From Neolewinella xylanilytica (GTDB taxonomy: Bacteria; Bacteroidota; Bacteroidia; Chitinophagales; Saprospiraceae): a stretch of DNA of 64,000 bases. The position numbers and the translations under genes are program-made. The stretch is taken from the NCBI RefSeq assembly GCF_002934605.1, contig NZ_PTJC01000006.1, forward strand, positions 1,860,001-1,924,000. Direction: 5' to 3'. Position 1 is the first letter of the stretch, and the number at the start of each line of letters is the position of its first letter. The notes under the pieces were generated by a model. The model worked only from the letters and a program-made list of their open reading frames with translations. It was not told the origin of the DNA and searched no databases. Positions 1-8,707 of this stretch are shown here, one piece after another.

Positions 1-1295
1 TCATTCCCGAGTTCAACGACGCGGTGTATGAAGAGGACTGGCGCGAGGCCTTCGAGATCCTAAGTTCCACGAACAATTTCCCCGAGTTCACCGGGCGTAT
101 CTGTCCCGCTCCCTGTGAGTCGGCCTGCGTGCTGGGCATCAATCAGCCCCCGGTGGCCATCGAGCACATCGAGAAAAGTATCGCCGAGGAAGCCTTTGAA
201 CGCGGCTACGCCCGCCCGAACCCACCCGCCAGCCGCACCGGTAAATCCGTTGCCGTGATCGGATCCGGGCCCGCCGGACTGGCCGCCGCCGCCCAGCTCA
301 ACAAGGCCGGACACACGGTAACGGTTTTCGAGCGCAACACCCGGATCGGGGGATTGCTGCGCTACGGTATCCCCGATTTCAAAATGGAAAAGTGGGTCAT
401 CGACCGCCGCATCGAGTTGATGGCCGCCGAAGGGGTGAAGTTCCGCACAAACGCAAACGTTGGGGAGAACGTCGACGCCCGGCAGCTTGTCCGGGAGCAT
501 GACGCCGTCGTACTTGCCGGCGGTTCAACCATTCCGCGGGACATCCCCAGCGAGGGGCGGGAAGCCCAGGGCGTACACTTCGCGATGGAATTTCTTGAGC
601 AGAACAACAAACGGGTAGCGGGAGACGACCTCAGCGACCTGTATGAGATTCACGCCCGGGACAAGGACGTCCTCGTTATCGGCGGGGGAGACACCGGAGC
701 CGACTGCGTCGGCACCAGCAACCGCCACGGCGCGCGCTCCGTCACTCAGATCGAAATCATGCCCATGCCCCCCTCCGAGCGGACCCCGGACAGTTGGCCC
801 AACTGGCCGATGATCCTGCGCACCTCCACCAGCCACGAGGAAGGCTGCGAACGGGAATGGGCGGTGCTGACCGAGGCCTTCCTGAAGGACGACGAAGGCC
901 ACCTGCGGGCGGTCCGAACTGTCAACATTCGCTGGGGCAAAGACCAAACCGGTCGCAACACCTTCGTCAAAATACCGGGTAGCGAACGGGAACTTCCTTG
1001 TCAACTCCTCCTCATTGCCGCCGGCTTCATGCATCCCCAGCACGAAGGGTTGCTCGACAAGCTGGGGGTCGGCCTGGACGCGCGGAAGAACGTAGCCGCC
1101 AGTCCGGAGCACAACTACCAAACCTCCGTGCCGAAGGTGTTCGCCGCCGGGGATATGCGCCGCGGGCAGAGCCTGGTCGTTTGGGCGATTGCCGAAGGAC
1201 GGGAGTGTGCTCGCTCGGTGGATGCGTTCCTGCGGGGTGGAGAGTCCGTGCTGGAAGGCCGCGACGAGGGCCGGCTGGAACTGGATTTTGCCTGA
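1..1295 (+). CDS. gltD: Glutamate synthase small subunit, 5' truncated by window edge
   Basis: This is the NADPH-dependent glutamate synthase beta chain. It oxidises NADPH and passes electrons to the large subunit, which makes glutamate from glutamine and 2-oxoglutarate. The frame is open to the first base of the window (IPEFNDAV precedes the GTG at 24), so the true start lies upstream. Visible features are the N-terminal cysteine cluster [12 protein letters not shown] typical of the Fe-S region, an FAD dinucleotide fold ([13 protein letters not shown]), a second NADPH fold ([11 protein letters not shown]) and the C-terminal FAD motif [17 protein letters not shown]. Apart from the missing first residues nothing looks broken. 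A gltB partner would be expected just upstream, outside the window. Confidence 0.95.
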   Translation, partial: IPEFNDAVYEEDWREAFEILSSTNNFPEFTGRICPAPCESACVLGINQPPVAIEHIEKSIAEEAFERGYARPNPPASRTGKSVAVIGSGPAGLAAAAQLNKAGHTVTVFERNTRIGGLLRYGIPDFKMEKWVIDRRIELMAAEGVKFRTNANVGENVDARQLVREHDAVVLAGGSTIPRDIPSEGREAQGVHFAMEFLEQNNKRVAGDDLSDLYEIHARDKDVLVIGGGDTGADCVGTSNRHGARSVTQIEIMPMPPSERTPDSWPNWPMILRTSTSHEEGCEREWAVLTEAFLKDDEGHLRAVRTVNIRWGKDQTGRNTFVKIPGSERELPCQLLLIAAGFMHPQHEGLLDKLGVGLDARKNVAASPEHNYQTSVPKVFAAGDMRRGQSLVVWAIAEGRECARSVDAFLRGGESVLEGRDEGRLELDFA

Positions 1296-1351
1296 TTCGG
1301 AAATCTTCGCACCTGCGCGCCGTCGCCCCGTTAGCACTGGAAAATACCAGC

Positions 1352-2338
1352 ATGAATTATCGCAAACTAGGAAAAACCAATTTCGAAGTCAGTGAAATCA
1401 GCCTCGGCACCTGGCAGGTAGGTGGCAAGTGGGGCGACCCCTTCAACGATCAGGAAGCCGAGCGGATCCTCAACGAGGCCATCGACGGCGGCGTCAATTT
1501 CATCGATACCGCCGACGTCTACTCCGACGGGCTTAGCGAAAAGGCCGTCGGCAAGGTAGTCCGCGAACGCTCCGAATACATCTACGTAGCTACCAAGTGT
1601 GGCCGGCAGATCAATCCGCATACGAACGAAAACTACACCGTCGAGGCCCTCCGCGGCTACGTCGAGGAGAGCCTGCGCCGGATGAAGATCGAACGGATCG
1701 ACCTCATCCAGCTGCACTCCATTCCTAACGACGTATACTACCGGCCGGAGATCTTCGGCCTCTTCGAGCGACTGAAGGAAGAGGGGAAAATCCAGCACCT
1801 TGGCGTAAGCGTGGAAAAGGTAGAGGAAGCCATCAAGGCGATGGAGTATCCCAACGTGGCGTCGGTGCAGATCATCTTCAACGTCTTCCGCCAGCGCCCC
1901 GCCGAGCTCTTCTTCGACCTGGTGAAAAAGCACGACGTTGGCGTCATCGCGCGGGTACCACTAGCGAGTGGCCTGCTGACCGGGAAATTTACCAAAGACA
2001 CCACCTTCGGTGCGGAAGACCACCGCAACTTCAATCGCAACGGCGAAGCTTTTGATAAAGGAGAAACCTTCAGCGGCATCGATTACGAACAAGGACTGGC
2101 TGCGGTCGCGGAACTCAAGAAGCTCTTCCCGGGTCAGGAAAACTTGGCTCCCATTGCTCTACAGTGGATACTGAGCTTCCCTGAGGTAAGTTGCATTATC
2201 CCCGGCGCTTCCAAGCTGGAGCACCTCACATCCAATTTATCGGTCGCAGATCGGAAACCGTTGACTCCGAGCGAGATAGCGGCGATGAATAAAATTTACC
2301 AGGAACGCATCAAGCCTAGCGTGCACCAACTATGGTAA
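1352..2338 (+). CDS. Aldo/keto reductase family oxidoreductase
   Basis: The product is a 328-residue NADPH-dependent aldo/keto reductase, predicted cytosolic. The catalytic tetrad is visible: D52 and Y57 in IDTADVYSDG, K82 in VATKCG and H122 in LIQLHS. The C-terminal part has the family phosphate-binding region (SCIIPGASK). The ATG at 1352 was chosen because MNYRKLGKTNFEVSEISLG is the classic family N-terminus, although the frame is open further upstream. It follows gltD by 56 bp on the same strand and may be co-transcribed. The substrate cannot be told from sequence. Its 3' end overlaps a small convergent gene by about 20 bp. Confidence 0.93.
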   Translation: MNYRKLGKTNFEVSEISLGTWQVGGKWGDPFNDQEAERILNEAIDGGVNFIDTADVYSDGLSEKAVGKVVRERSEYIYVATKCGRQINPHTNENYTVEALRGYVEESLRRMKIERIDLIQLHSIPNDVYYRPEIFGLFERLKEEGKIQHLGVSVEKVEEAIKAMEYPNVASVQIIFNVFRQRPAELFFDLVKKHDVGVIARVPLASGLLTGKFTKDTTFGAEDHRNFNRNGEAFDKGETFSGIDYEQGLAAVAELKKLFPGQENLAPIALQWILSFPEVSCIIPGASKLEHLTSNLSVADRKPLTPSEIAAMNKIYQERIKPSVHQLW

Positions 2339-2534
2339 GCAGCAGGATCGCGAAAATCAGTAAACTTCCCGTGATGGCCAGGGCAATGTCCCTGCGCCGT
2401 GCGGGAGGGAATTCCGAGCGACGATAAACCGCCCGAAAGGCCGGGCTGTGATCCAGTTGTGCAGCAAGGATAGCCCGGTTAAGGCGACGATTCTGCAGGG
2501 TGCTACGGGTTGGTTTGGGTGTATGAGCGCGCAT
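2316..2534 (-). CDS. Small protein with C-terminal membrane anchor
   Basis: This 72-residue protein has no recognised family. The first about 50 residues are basic and hydrophilic. The C-terminus is a single hydrophobic segment (IALAITGSLLIFAILLLTIV) ending in GAR, giving a tail-anchored topology. An upstream TTG two codons earlier is possible, but the ATG at 2534 is preferred. A plausible -33/-7 promoter lies about 42 bp upstream, which supports expression. The 3' end overlaps the convergent aldo/keto reductase by about 23 bp. Function is unknown. Confidence 0.5.
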   Translation of the reverse strand: MRAHTPKPTRSTLQNRRLNRAILAAQLDHSPAFRAVYRRSEFPPARRRDIALAITGSLLIFAILLLTIVGAR

Positions 2535-2575
2535 AGGCAACGGCCAGTTTTCTGTGGGTGAGTTGAAATCGGCCG

Positions 2576-2607
2576 CAAAGTTCGGAGCGATTTATATACG
2601 GCGCAAG
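2576..2607 (-). promoter_or_regulatory. Putative Bacteroidota promoter for the small membrane protein
   Basis: Read on the minus strand, CTTG (-33-like) is followed after 20 bp by GAACTTTG, which is one base off the TAnnTTTG -7 consensus. The element ends about 42 bp before the ATG at 2534. Confidence 0.4.
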
Positions 2608-2780
2608 GGGGTGAGCATAAATATAATTTTGTCACTTGGCTCAATTAGTTAAAGCTTCCGAATAGTATATGGCTCGGATGGCTATCAGCGTTCCCTGCTT
2701 TCACCGGTAAACCTGATCGCAAAATTCGTGACCGCCAAGGCCGTCACGTCCGGGTTTGCCGCAAAACAGATAAAGCAGCG

Positions 2781-3701
2781 ATGGTCGGCAAAAAGCTAAA
2801 AGCTTTTGGTAAAGCTAAAGGATGGCACCGGGGTACGGATTCCGTTTTCGGACTGGAACATGGCTTCCAGGTCAATATTTTTCAGGGCGGAATCCTGGCA
2901 AACCCTCAGTTCAAGCTAATCTGCGTCGAGACGACGCTACTCGATCAAGGCACCCAATCCGCAATCGTTGAGGCCATAAATGCCCGCAAAGAAGAGGTGG
3001 GCTTTGCCTCCGTGGAAACGACCGACCGCTCGGTGGCTATTCGCTTTTTGGAAACCCTTCGCTCTACGAAGGTTGCTAAACTGGAGCAAGCGATCGCGCT
3101 ACTCATCGCAACTTTAGAAACCTCCGGAGTGCGTCCGCATTTTTCGACATTTATCAACGAAGATGCGCGACTTGCCTACGTCCATAACGGCAAGGGTACC
3201 CTATTGAGCAAGTCGGAGCGTGAGGAACTTCAACGAAAAATCGAGCGGGAGAGCCAGCTGCGTAAGGAAGAAGAGCAGGGGTATTTATTCGGGGCCGTGG
3301 GTGCCTGTGCGTGGGGTACCCTGGGTGTTATCGTCTGGGTATTGGTCGCATATTACTTCGAGCTGATCACCACCTTCTTGGCCTTCCTGATTGCCATTTT
3401 GTCCGTCCACGGATACCGAAAAGCCGGGGGGACCATGGGCGGGGGCACCAAACCCGTCCTTATCGCCGTCAACCTACTGCTACTGGTAGCCGCCACCTTC
3501 TTCACCTTCTATATCGAATTGCACGGATACGACATGTCGATCCTGGAATCGTGGGTATACTTAACGGAAGACCCTTTGGCCCAGCGTGGCTTTTATGGGA
3601 ACCTGGCGATGTCAATGCTCTTCGGGACGGTGGCCGTTTTATACATCGTGTCGGACGTAAATACCAAGGGGGATTTTTTAGAAACGGCGAGCGTGCTGTA
3701 G
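2781..3701 (+). CDS. Hypothetical polytopic membrane protein
   Basis: This 306-residue protein is not recognised as a named family. Residues 1-150 form a soluble cytoplasmic-looking domain, followed by a charged helix (EREELQRKIERESQLRKEEE). About four hydrophobic segments follow: GACAWGTLGVIVWVLVAYY, ITTFLAFLIAILSV, PVLIAVNLLLLVAATFF and a last one near MSMLFGTVAVLYIVSDV. No signal peptide or catalytic motif is visible. It is single on its strand and converges with the helicase gene downstream (15 bp apart). It could be a stress- or envelope-related membrane protein, but nothing in the sequence decides this. Confidence 0.75.
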   Translation: MVGKKLKAFGKAKGWHRGTDSVFGLEHGFQVNIFQGGILANPQFKLICVETTLLDQGTQSAIVEAINARKEEVGFASVETTDRSVAIRFLETLRSTKVAKLEQAIALLIATLETSGVRPHFSTFINEDARLAYVHNGKGTLLSKSEREELQRKIERESQLRKEEEQGYLFGAVGACAWGTLGVIVWVLVAYYFELITTFLAFLIAILSVHGYRKAGGTMGGGTKPVLIAVNLLLLVAATFFTFYIELHGYDMSILESWVYLTEDPLAQRGFYGNLAMSMLFGTVAVLYIVSDVNTKGDFLETASVL

Positions 3702-3716
3702 CGGAGCCGCTCCGAC

Positions 3717-4952
3717 TTATTTTCGCTTTCCCTTGCGCTTACTGGTCACTTTTTCTACTTCATCCAGCAGATCGGCCAGCCCCATCTGGTCTTCCTTACT
3801 CAGGGTCAGGGTCTGCTGGTATTCGCTTTTATCGAGTGGGACGACCCGGATCGCGTGGCCGGTGTAGTTTTCAATTGCCTGCAACAGGGGTTGCTCGTCG
3901 GGGGCGCAGAAGGAATAGGCAACGCCGCGGCGTTTGCCCCGTCCCGTGCGTCCGACCCGGTGGACGTAATTATCCGCCTGCTCGGGAAGGTCGTAATTCA
4001 CCACGTGCGTTACGTCCGGAATGTCGATGCCTCGGGCACTGACGTCGGTCGCGACCATGACCCGCTCCGCCCCGGCGCGAAAGCCATCTAAAGCCGCTTC
4101 CCGCTCCGCTTGTTCCATGTCACCGTGGAGGGTGATGGTGGCAATCCCGACGCGGTCCATCGCTTTGGCAATCCGTTCGCAACGTACCCGAGTGCGTGCG
4201 AAAACCAACAGTTTTGCGTCCTCGTTTTCTTTTACCATTCGCTCCAGGAAAAAGCGTTTATCGTCCATCTCCACGAAAGCGACGGAATGGTCAACGTTTT
4301 TACTCACCGGGTCCTTGGGGGAAATGCGGATCCGGATCGGGTTCTTGACCAGCGAGTAGGCCAGTTTCTTGATGCGCTCGTCGATGGTAGCCGAAAAAAA
4401 GAGCGTTTGGTGCTTCCGCTTCAGGTGGCCGATCACCCCGCGGATGTCTTCGATAAAGCCCAGGTCGAGCATGAGGTCGGCCTCGTCGAGTACGAGGATA
4501 TCCACCCGCTCCAGCCGCAGTAGCTGCCTTCCCAGTAGGTCGTACATCCGCCCGGGCGTGGTGATGAGGAGGTCCAGCTCCTTGGTTAGTTTGGCTATCT
4601 GCGGTTCGATCTCGACCCCGCCGGTCAGGCCAAGAACGTTGACCCCGGTGCCCCGCGCGAGGGCGGTAAAGACTTTGGTAAGCTGAAGGGCAAGTTCGCG
4701 GGTAGGCACCATGACCAGGCAGCTGATGCCAGACTCCCGCCACTGGCTTTGCTTACGTTCGTGCAGTTTCTGCAGAATGGGAATAGCGAAGGCCGCGGTC
4801 TTTCCCGTCCCCGTCTGGGCGATGGCCAGCACGTCTTCCCCGTCCAGGATGGGGCGGATCGCCCGGTATTGGATATCTGTCGGCCGTTTCCAGCCCTGCT
4901 TGCCGATGCTGGTCTTCAGTTCCTGGGAAAGGGGATAATCGGTAAACTTCAT
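3717..4952 (-). CDS. DEAD-box RNA helicase (RhlE-like)
   Basis: The product is a 411-residue ATP-dependent RNA helicase of the short RhlE-like type. Motifs occur in order: Q motif (FTDYPL...RPTDIQYRAI), Walker A AQTGTGKT (45-52), Ia PTRELALQ, Ib TPGRM, DEAD in VLDEADLMLDLGF, SAT in FFSATI, ARGIDIPDV, and HRVGRTGR. The start at MKFTDYPLS is chosen because it begins directly with the Q-motif region; the 17 upstream residues are arginine- and proline-rich and unlike the family. The C-terminus ends in a short basic tail (SKRKGKRK), as is common in RNA-binding helicases. Likely roles are ribosome assembly or mRNA decay. Confidence 0.94.
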   Translation of the reverse strand: MKFTDYPLSQELKTSIGKQGWKRPTDIQYRAIRPILDGEDVLAIAQTGTGKTAAFAIPILQKLHERKQSQWRESGISCLVMVPTRELALQLTKVFTALARGTGVNVLGLTGGVEIEPQIAKLTKELDLLITTPGRMYDLLGRQLLRLERVDILVLDEADLMLDLGFIEDIRGVIGHLKRKHQTLFFSATIDERIKKLAYSLVKNPIRIRISPKDPVSKNVDHSVAFVEMDDKRFFLERMVKENEDAKLLVFARTRVRCERIAKAMDRVGIATITLHGDMEQAEREAALDGFRAGAERVMVATDVSARGIDIPDVTHVVNYDLPEQADNYVHRVGRTGRGKRRGVAYSFCAPDEQPLLQAIENYTGHAIRVVPLDKSEYQQTLTLSKEDQMGLADLLDEVEKVTSKRKGKRK

Positions 4953-5063
4953 AGAAAGAGGGTAGGGCGACGGAGCGCGGGTGCCAAGCAAACAACGGGC
5001 CACGCAGCCATTTGGTTAAACCTCCGGCCCGGCAACGGATTATCTAGGTAACAAAAGCAGTTT

Positions 5064-5672
5064 ATGGCTCCCCAGGACACCGCACTCATTATCGTAGACC
5101 TTCAGGTCGATTTCATGCCCACCGGCATGCTCCCCGTACCGGAGGGCGATCGCGTGGTGCCCATTGCCAACCGGCTTATGTCCGAATACCCGACGGTTGT
5201 GGCCACCCAGGACTGGCACCCCGCCAATCACGGCTCCTTCGCGGCCAACCACATGTGGCGCAAACCCGGGCAGGTGATCGACCTCAACGGGCTGCAACAG
5301 GTGCTCTGGCCAATTCACTGCGTGCAGGATACCTGGGGTTCCGAGTTCGTTGCCGACCTGAACGTCGAGGGAATCGATCGGGTCTTCCGCAAGGGAACCG
5401 ATCCGGAGATCGACAGCTATTCCGGCTTCTACGACAACGGCCACCGCAAAGCTACCGGTATGGCGGAATGGTTACGGGAACGTGGGATCCGCAACATCCA
5501 CGTGCTGGGCCTGGCTCTCGATTACTGCGTCAAGTTTACGGTGCTGGACGGACTGCGGGAAGGTTTCGCGGTAACCTTGATCCAGGAAGCCTCTCGCCCG
5601 GTGGAGCTCCAACCCGGCGACGGGGAACGAGCGATAGTGGAGATGGTCGCGGCCGGCGCGACGGTGGGGTAA
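5064..5672 (+). CDS. pncA: Nicotinamidase
   Basis: This 202-residue isochorismatase-fold enzyme hydrolyses nicotinamide to nicotinic acid for NAD salvage. The catalytic triad is visible as D12 (VDLQVDF), K110 (VFRKGTD) and C155 (LDYCVKFT). The metal ligands are D50, H52 and H56 in TQDWHPANH. WPIHCVQDTWGSEF and YSGFYDN are also family signatures. Length is normal for PncA. The ATG at 5064 gives the expected N-terminus. A long perfect hairpin begins at the last base of its stop codon. Confidence 0.95.
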   Translation: MAPQDTALIIVDLQVDFMPTGMLPVPEGDRVVPIANRLMSEYPTVVATQDWHPANHGSFAANHMWRKPGQVIDLNGLQQVLWPIHCVQDTWGSEFVADLNVEGIDRVFRKGTDPEIDSYSGFYDNGHRKATGMAEWLRERGIRNIHVLGLALDYCVKFTVLDGLREGFAVTLIQEASRPVELQPGDGERAIVEMVAAGATVG

Positions 5673-5726
5673 GACATCGGATGTGTCAGTACTGCCGTTT
5701 TGGCAGTACTGACACATCCGATGTCT
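5672..5726 (+). terminator. 25-bp perfect inverted repeat after pncA
   Basis: Two 25-base arms (5672-5696 and 5702-5726) are exact reverse complements around a five-base loop GTTTT. The left arm starts at the last base of the pncA stop codon. There is no clear T-run after the stem, so this may be a terminator of the kind seen after other genes here, an mRNA-stabilising 3' hairpin, or a small repeat element. The perfect pairing over 25 bp is directly visible. Confidence 0.6.
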
Positions 5727-5762
5727 AAATCAATCGTATTTTAGGCGTCTTAAACGTCGATT

Positions 5763-6956
5763 ATGAACAGGCTCCTATTCCTCTTTCCCTTTATCTTTTA
5801 TCTCGCTTGCGGAGCGGAGGAGGGGGACGCTCCCGCCACGACCACCCAGGAAGCTACTCCGGCCCCGAGCTACGAAGCCGATCCGCAGCCGGTGGCCAAG
5901 CAGGAGGTCGAGACGCTGGCCGTAGGTAGCCGGGCTCCGGATTTCACTTTACCCGGCGCCGACGGAAAAATGCACGGTCTGGACGACTATTCCGACGCCG
6001 CCGTCCTCGTACTGGCCTTCACCGCCAATCATTGTCCGACCGCCCAGGCGTACGAGCAGCGACTCATCGATTTTCAAGACGCCTACCGTGACAAGGGGGT
6101 GCAGGTCATCGCTATCAGCCCTAATAGCCCGCTTGGTTTGCTGTACGAGGAGCTGGGGTATACCGATCTTAATGACGATTACGACAAGCTAGCCGTCCGA
6201 GCAGACTATGCCGGTTATAACTTCCCCTACCTCTACGATGGCGACGACCACCAGGTATCGCTGCAGTACGGTCCGGTGGCTACTCCTCATATTTTCATCC
6301 TGGATGCGGATCGGGTGCTCCGGTATACGGGGAGGATTGACAAAAGCGAACGGCCCGGAACGGCGAATGCCGAGGATTTACGCGCCGCCACCGATGCACT
6401 CCTGGCCGGTGAGGCCGTTCCCGAGCCAACGACACCTACCTTCGGTTGCTCTACCAAGTGGGCATGGAAGACCGAATACAACGAAAAATCCGAAGCGGAC
6501 TGGCGGGCGCGCCAAGTGAGTCTGCAGTCCGCCGATCAGGAAAAGGTAAGGGAACTGGTGGCTAACGAGGACAGTGATAAACTTCGCCTGATCAACGTAT
6601 GGGCTACCTGGTGCGGCCCCTGTGTCATGGAATATCCGGAGTTCATCAAGCTCCAGCGGATGTACGGGGCGCGGGATTTTGAGTTCGTGTCCATCTCGGC
6701 CGACAAGCCCGATAAAGCGGATCGCGCCCTGGCCTTCCTAGAGAAGGTGCATTCCGGCGTGGCTAATTACCTATTTACCGGAGACAATATTTATGAACTG
6801 GTCGAAGCGCTCGACTCCAGCTGGAACGGGGCCTTGCCCTATACCATACTCGTGGAGCCGGGCGGGGAGGTGGTATACAGCCACCAGGCGGAGGTGGACT
6901 TCCTGGAGTTGAAGCGCGCGATTGTCGAGCACGACATGATGGGAAGGGTTTACTAA
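5763..6956 (+). CDS. Lipoprotein with two tandem thioredoxin-like domains
   Basis: This 397-residue protein begins with a signal peptide and lipobox (FIFYLACG, C16) and a low-complexity Pro/Thr/Ala linker. Domain 1 (about residues 55-215) is a redoxin/AhpC-TSA-like fold (APDFTLPGADGK) with a single cysteine in NHCPTAQ. Domain 2 (about 240-397) is a TlpA/ResA-type thioredoxin with the redox pair in ATWCGPCVMEYP. It is therefore predicted to face the periplasm and act in thiol-disulfide exchange, perhaps for cytochrome c maturation or peroxide reduction. Domain 1 lacks a CxxC motif, so the two halves likely have different jobs. It lies between pncA and rimO. Confidence 0.85.
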   Translation: MNRLLFLFPFIFYLACGAEEGDAPATTTQEATPAPSYEADPQPVAKQEVETLAVGSRAPDFTLPGADGKMHGLDDYSDAAVLVLAFTANHCPTAQAYEQRLIDFQDAYRDKGVQVIAISPNSPLGLLYEELGYTDLNDDYDKLAVRADYAGYNFPYLYDGDDHQVSLQYGPVATPHIFILDADRVLRYTGRIDKSERPGTANAEDLRAATDALLAGEAVPEPTTPTFGCSTKWAWKTEYNEKSEADWRARQVSLQSADQEKVRELVANEDSDKLRLINVWATWCGPCVMEYPEFIKLQRMYGARDFEFVSISADKPDKADRALAFLEKVHSGVANYLFTGDNIYELVEALDSSWNGALPYTILVEPGGEVVYSHQAEVDFLELKRAIVEHDMMGRVY

Positions 6957-6989
6957 ATCGTACCCCTTCCCGGGCTGGCATACAATGCG

Positions 6990-6997
6990 TACCTTTG
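6990..6997 (+). promoter_or_regulatory. -7 element TACCTTTG upstream of rimO
   Basis: An exact match to TAnnTTTG ends 21 bp before the rimO ATG at 7019. No good -33 TTG was seen at the right distance. Confidence 0.5.
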
Positions 6998-7018
6998 CGG
7001 CCGCTAATCCGGAACCGT

Positions 7019-8332
7019 ATGAAAACCAGAACGCTACGACCCGACAAGGTCAACGTCATCACGCTCGGCTGTTCCAAGAATCTGGTCGATTCCGAGAACA
7101 TCATCACCCAGCTGAAGGCCAACGATTACGACGTGCAACACGATAGTAATCAGGAGGCCAACATCGTCATCGTTAATACCTGCGGCTTCATCGACCTGGC
7201 CAAGGAAGAGAGTGTCAATACCATTCTGGACTACGCCGATCGGAAGTCGCGCGGCGAGATCGAACGACTTTACGTGACGGGCTGCCTTAGTCAGCGCTAC
7301 AAGGACAACCTGGAAGCGGAGATCCCGGAGGTCGACGACTTTTTCGGTACCATGGAATTACCGGGACTGCTCGCCCGCCTGGAAGCGGATTATAAACACG
7401 ATCTGATCGGGGAGCGATTCATCACTACCCCGGAGCACTACGCCTACCTCAAAATCAGCGAGGGGTGTAACCGTACCTGTTCTTTTTGTGCCATCCCCTT
7501 GATGCGGGGAGACCATATCAGTCGACCGATCGAAGAACTGGTACGCCAGGCCGAGCACTTCGCCCGGAATGGTGTCAAGGAACTGATGCTAATCGCCCAG
7601 GAGCTCACCTATTACGGCCTGGACCTCTACAAAACCCGTAAACTAGGGGATCTGCTGGAGGCGCTGGCGGCGGTGGAGGGCATTCGGTGGATCCGCCTGC
7701 ACTACGCCTATCCTTCCAAGTTTCCCCGGGAGGTGTTCGACGTGATGCGGGCGCAGCCGAAAGTCTGTAACTACCTCGACATCCCGCTGCAACACGGTTC
7801 GGATGCGGTGTTACAACGGATGCGGCGGCAAATTACCCGCCAGGAAACCACCGACCTGATCGCTTACGCGCGGAAGGCCGTGCCCGATATTGCCATCCGC
7901 ACCACCTTCCTGGTGGGGTACCCCGGAGAGACCGAGGCTGAATTCGAGGAAATGTGCGATTTCGTCCGCGAGATGCGGTTCGAGCGACTCGGAGTCTTTC
8001 AGTATTCCCACGAGGAAGATACCCGCGCCTACGACGCAGAAGACGACGTGCCGGCGGAGGTGAAGGCAGACCGCGCGGCGCGACTCATGGAAATCCAGCG
8101 GGAGATCAGTCTACAGCTCAACGAGCAGCGCATCGGCCGGGAAGTGACCGTACTGATCGACCGGAAGGACGGCGACCACTACGTCGGGCGTACGGAGTAT
8201 GACAGTCCGGATGTAGACAACGAAGTCCATCTGGATGCCAACAGCGCCTACCTGCGGACGGGGGATATGGTCACCGCCAGGGTAACCGACGCCACGGAGT
8301 ACGATTTAATTGCCGAACTGGTTGTAGGGTAA
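7019..8332 (+). CDS. rimO: Ribosomal protein S12 methylthiotransferase
   Basis: This 437-residue radical-SAM enzyme adds a methylthio group to the conserved aspartate of ribosomal protein S12. The N-terminal MTTase domain has three cluster cysteines: C18 (TLGCSKN), C55 (VNTCGF) and C89 (VTGCLSQRY). The radical-SAM motif CNRTCSFC spans C150, C154 and C157. A TRAM domain occupies the C-terminal about 65 residues. The GCSKN sequence and overall layout favour RimO over MiaB. The ATG at 7019 sits 21 bp after a TAnnTTTG promoter; an upstream in-frame ATG at 6995 would overlap that element and is rejected. Confidence 0.95.
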   Translation: MKTRTLRPDKVNVITLGCSKNLVDSENIITQLKANDYDVQHDSNQEANIVIVNTCGFIDLAKEESVNTILDYADRKSRGEIERLYVTGCLSQRYKDNLEAEIPEVDDFFGTMELPGLLARLEADYKHDLIGERFITTPEHYAYLKISEGCNRTCSFCAIPLMRGDHISRPIEELVRQAEHFARNGVKELMLIAQELTYYGLDLYKTRKLGDLLEALAAVEGIRWIRLHYAYPSKFPREVFDVMRAQPKVCNYLDIPLQHGSDAVLQRMRRQITRQETTDLIAYARKAVPDIAIRTTFLVGYPGETEAEFEEMCDFVREMRFERLGVFQYSHEEDTRAYDAEDDVPAEVKADRAARLMEIQREISLQLNEQRIGREVTVLIDRKDGDHYVGRTEYDSPDVDNEVHLDANSAYLRTGDMVTARVTDATEYDLIAELVVG

Positions 8333-8352
8333 GCCAGCGACGCTTACTTTTG
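8321..8352 (+). promoter_or_regulatory. Promoter for tRNA-Leu(CAA)
   Basis: GTTG (-33) is followed after 20 bp by TACTTTTG, an exact TAnnTTTG match, ending about 32 bp before the tRNA. The -33 box lies inside the last codons of rimO. Confidence 0.6.
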
Positions 8353-8384
8353 CCCTCGCTCCGGAAAACGCTCCGGACGTACCG

Positions 8385-8466
8385 GCCGCTATGGCGGAAT
8401 TGGTAGACGCGCTGGATTCAAAATCCAGTTCCTTCGGGAGTGTGGGTTCGATTCCCACTGGCGGTA
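8385..8466 (+). tRNA. tRNA-Leu (anticodon CAA)
   Basis: This is an 82-nt cloverleaf. The acceptor stem GCCGCTA pairs with TGGCGGT, with discriminator A. The anticodon stem is CTGGA/TCCAG with loop TTCAAAA, giving anticodon CAA at 8419-8421. A long variable arm and the T-loop GGTTCGATTCC are present, as expected for class II tRNA-Leu. CCA is not encoded. Confidence 0.95.
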
Positions 8467-8496
8467 CGAATCCAGGCAAAAAAATTTGTCTGGGTT

Positions 8497-8527
8497 GTTG
8501 GAAATTAAGTTGGGCCGTATATCTTTG
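8497..8527 (+). promoter_or_regulatory. Promoter for tRNA-Leu(CAG)
   Basis: GTTG and TATCTTTG are separated by 19 bp, almost exactly the Bacteroidota consensus, and end 26 bp before the second tRNA. The downstream tRNA therefore seems to have its own promoter. Confidence 0.65.
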
Positions 8528-8553
8528 CGGCCCCTTACCGGGAACTCCAAAAT

Positions 8554-8637
8554 GCCGGAGTGGTGAAACTGGTAGACACGCACGTTTCAGAGGCGTGTGC
8601 TTTTACGAGCGTGGGGGTTCGACTCCCCCCTCCGGCA
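8554..8637 (+). tRNA. tRNA-Leu (anticodon CAG)
   Basis: This is an 84-nt class II tRNA. The acceptor stem GCCGGAG pairs with CTCCGGC and the discriminator is A. The anticodon stem is CACGT/GCGTG with loop TTCAGAG, giving anticodon CAG at 8588-8590. A long variable arm and the T-arm GGGGGTTCGACTCCCCC follow. CCA is not encoded. It lies 87 bp after the first tRNA-Leu. Confidence 0.95.
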
Positions 8638-8658
8638 CAGAACTTCCTAGTTCTACGA

Positions 8659-8690
8659 AGCCTCGATCCTTAAATGGGTCGGGGCTTTTT
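8659..8690 (+). terminator. Intrinsic terminator after the tRNA-Leu pair
   Basis: The stem AGCCTCGATCC/GGGTCGGGGCT (with G-U pairs, six-base loop) is followed by TTTTT. It ends tRNA transcription before the convergent gene at 8708. Confidence 0.8.
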
Positions 8691-8707
8691 CCATTGGGAC
8701 TACCAAC

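Noticed and set aside
998..1351. Upstream extension of the aldo/keto reductase frame
   Set aside because: It overlaps gltD in another frame and gives an arginine- and proline-rich leader unlike the family; the ATG at 1352 gives the known N-terminus.
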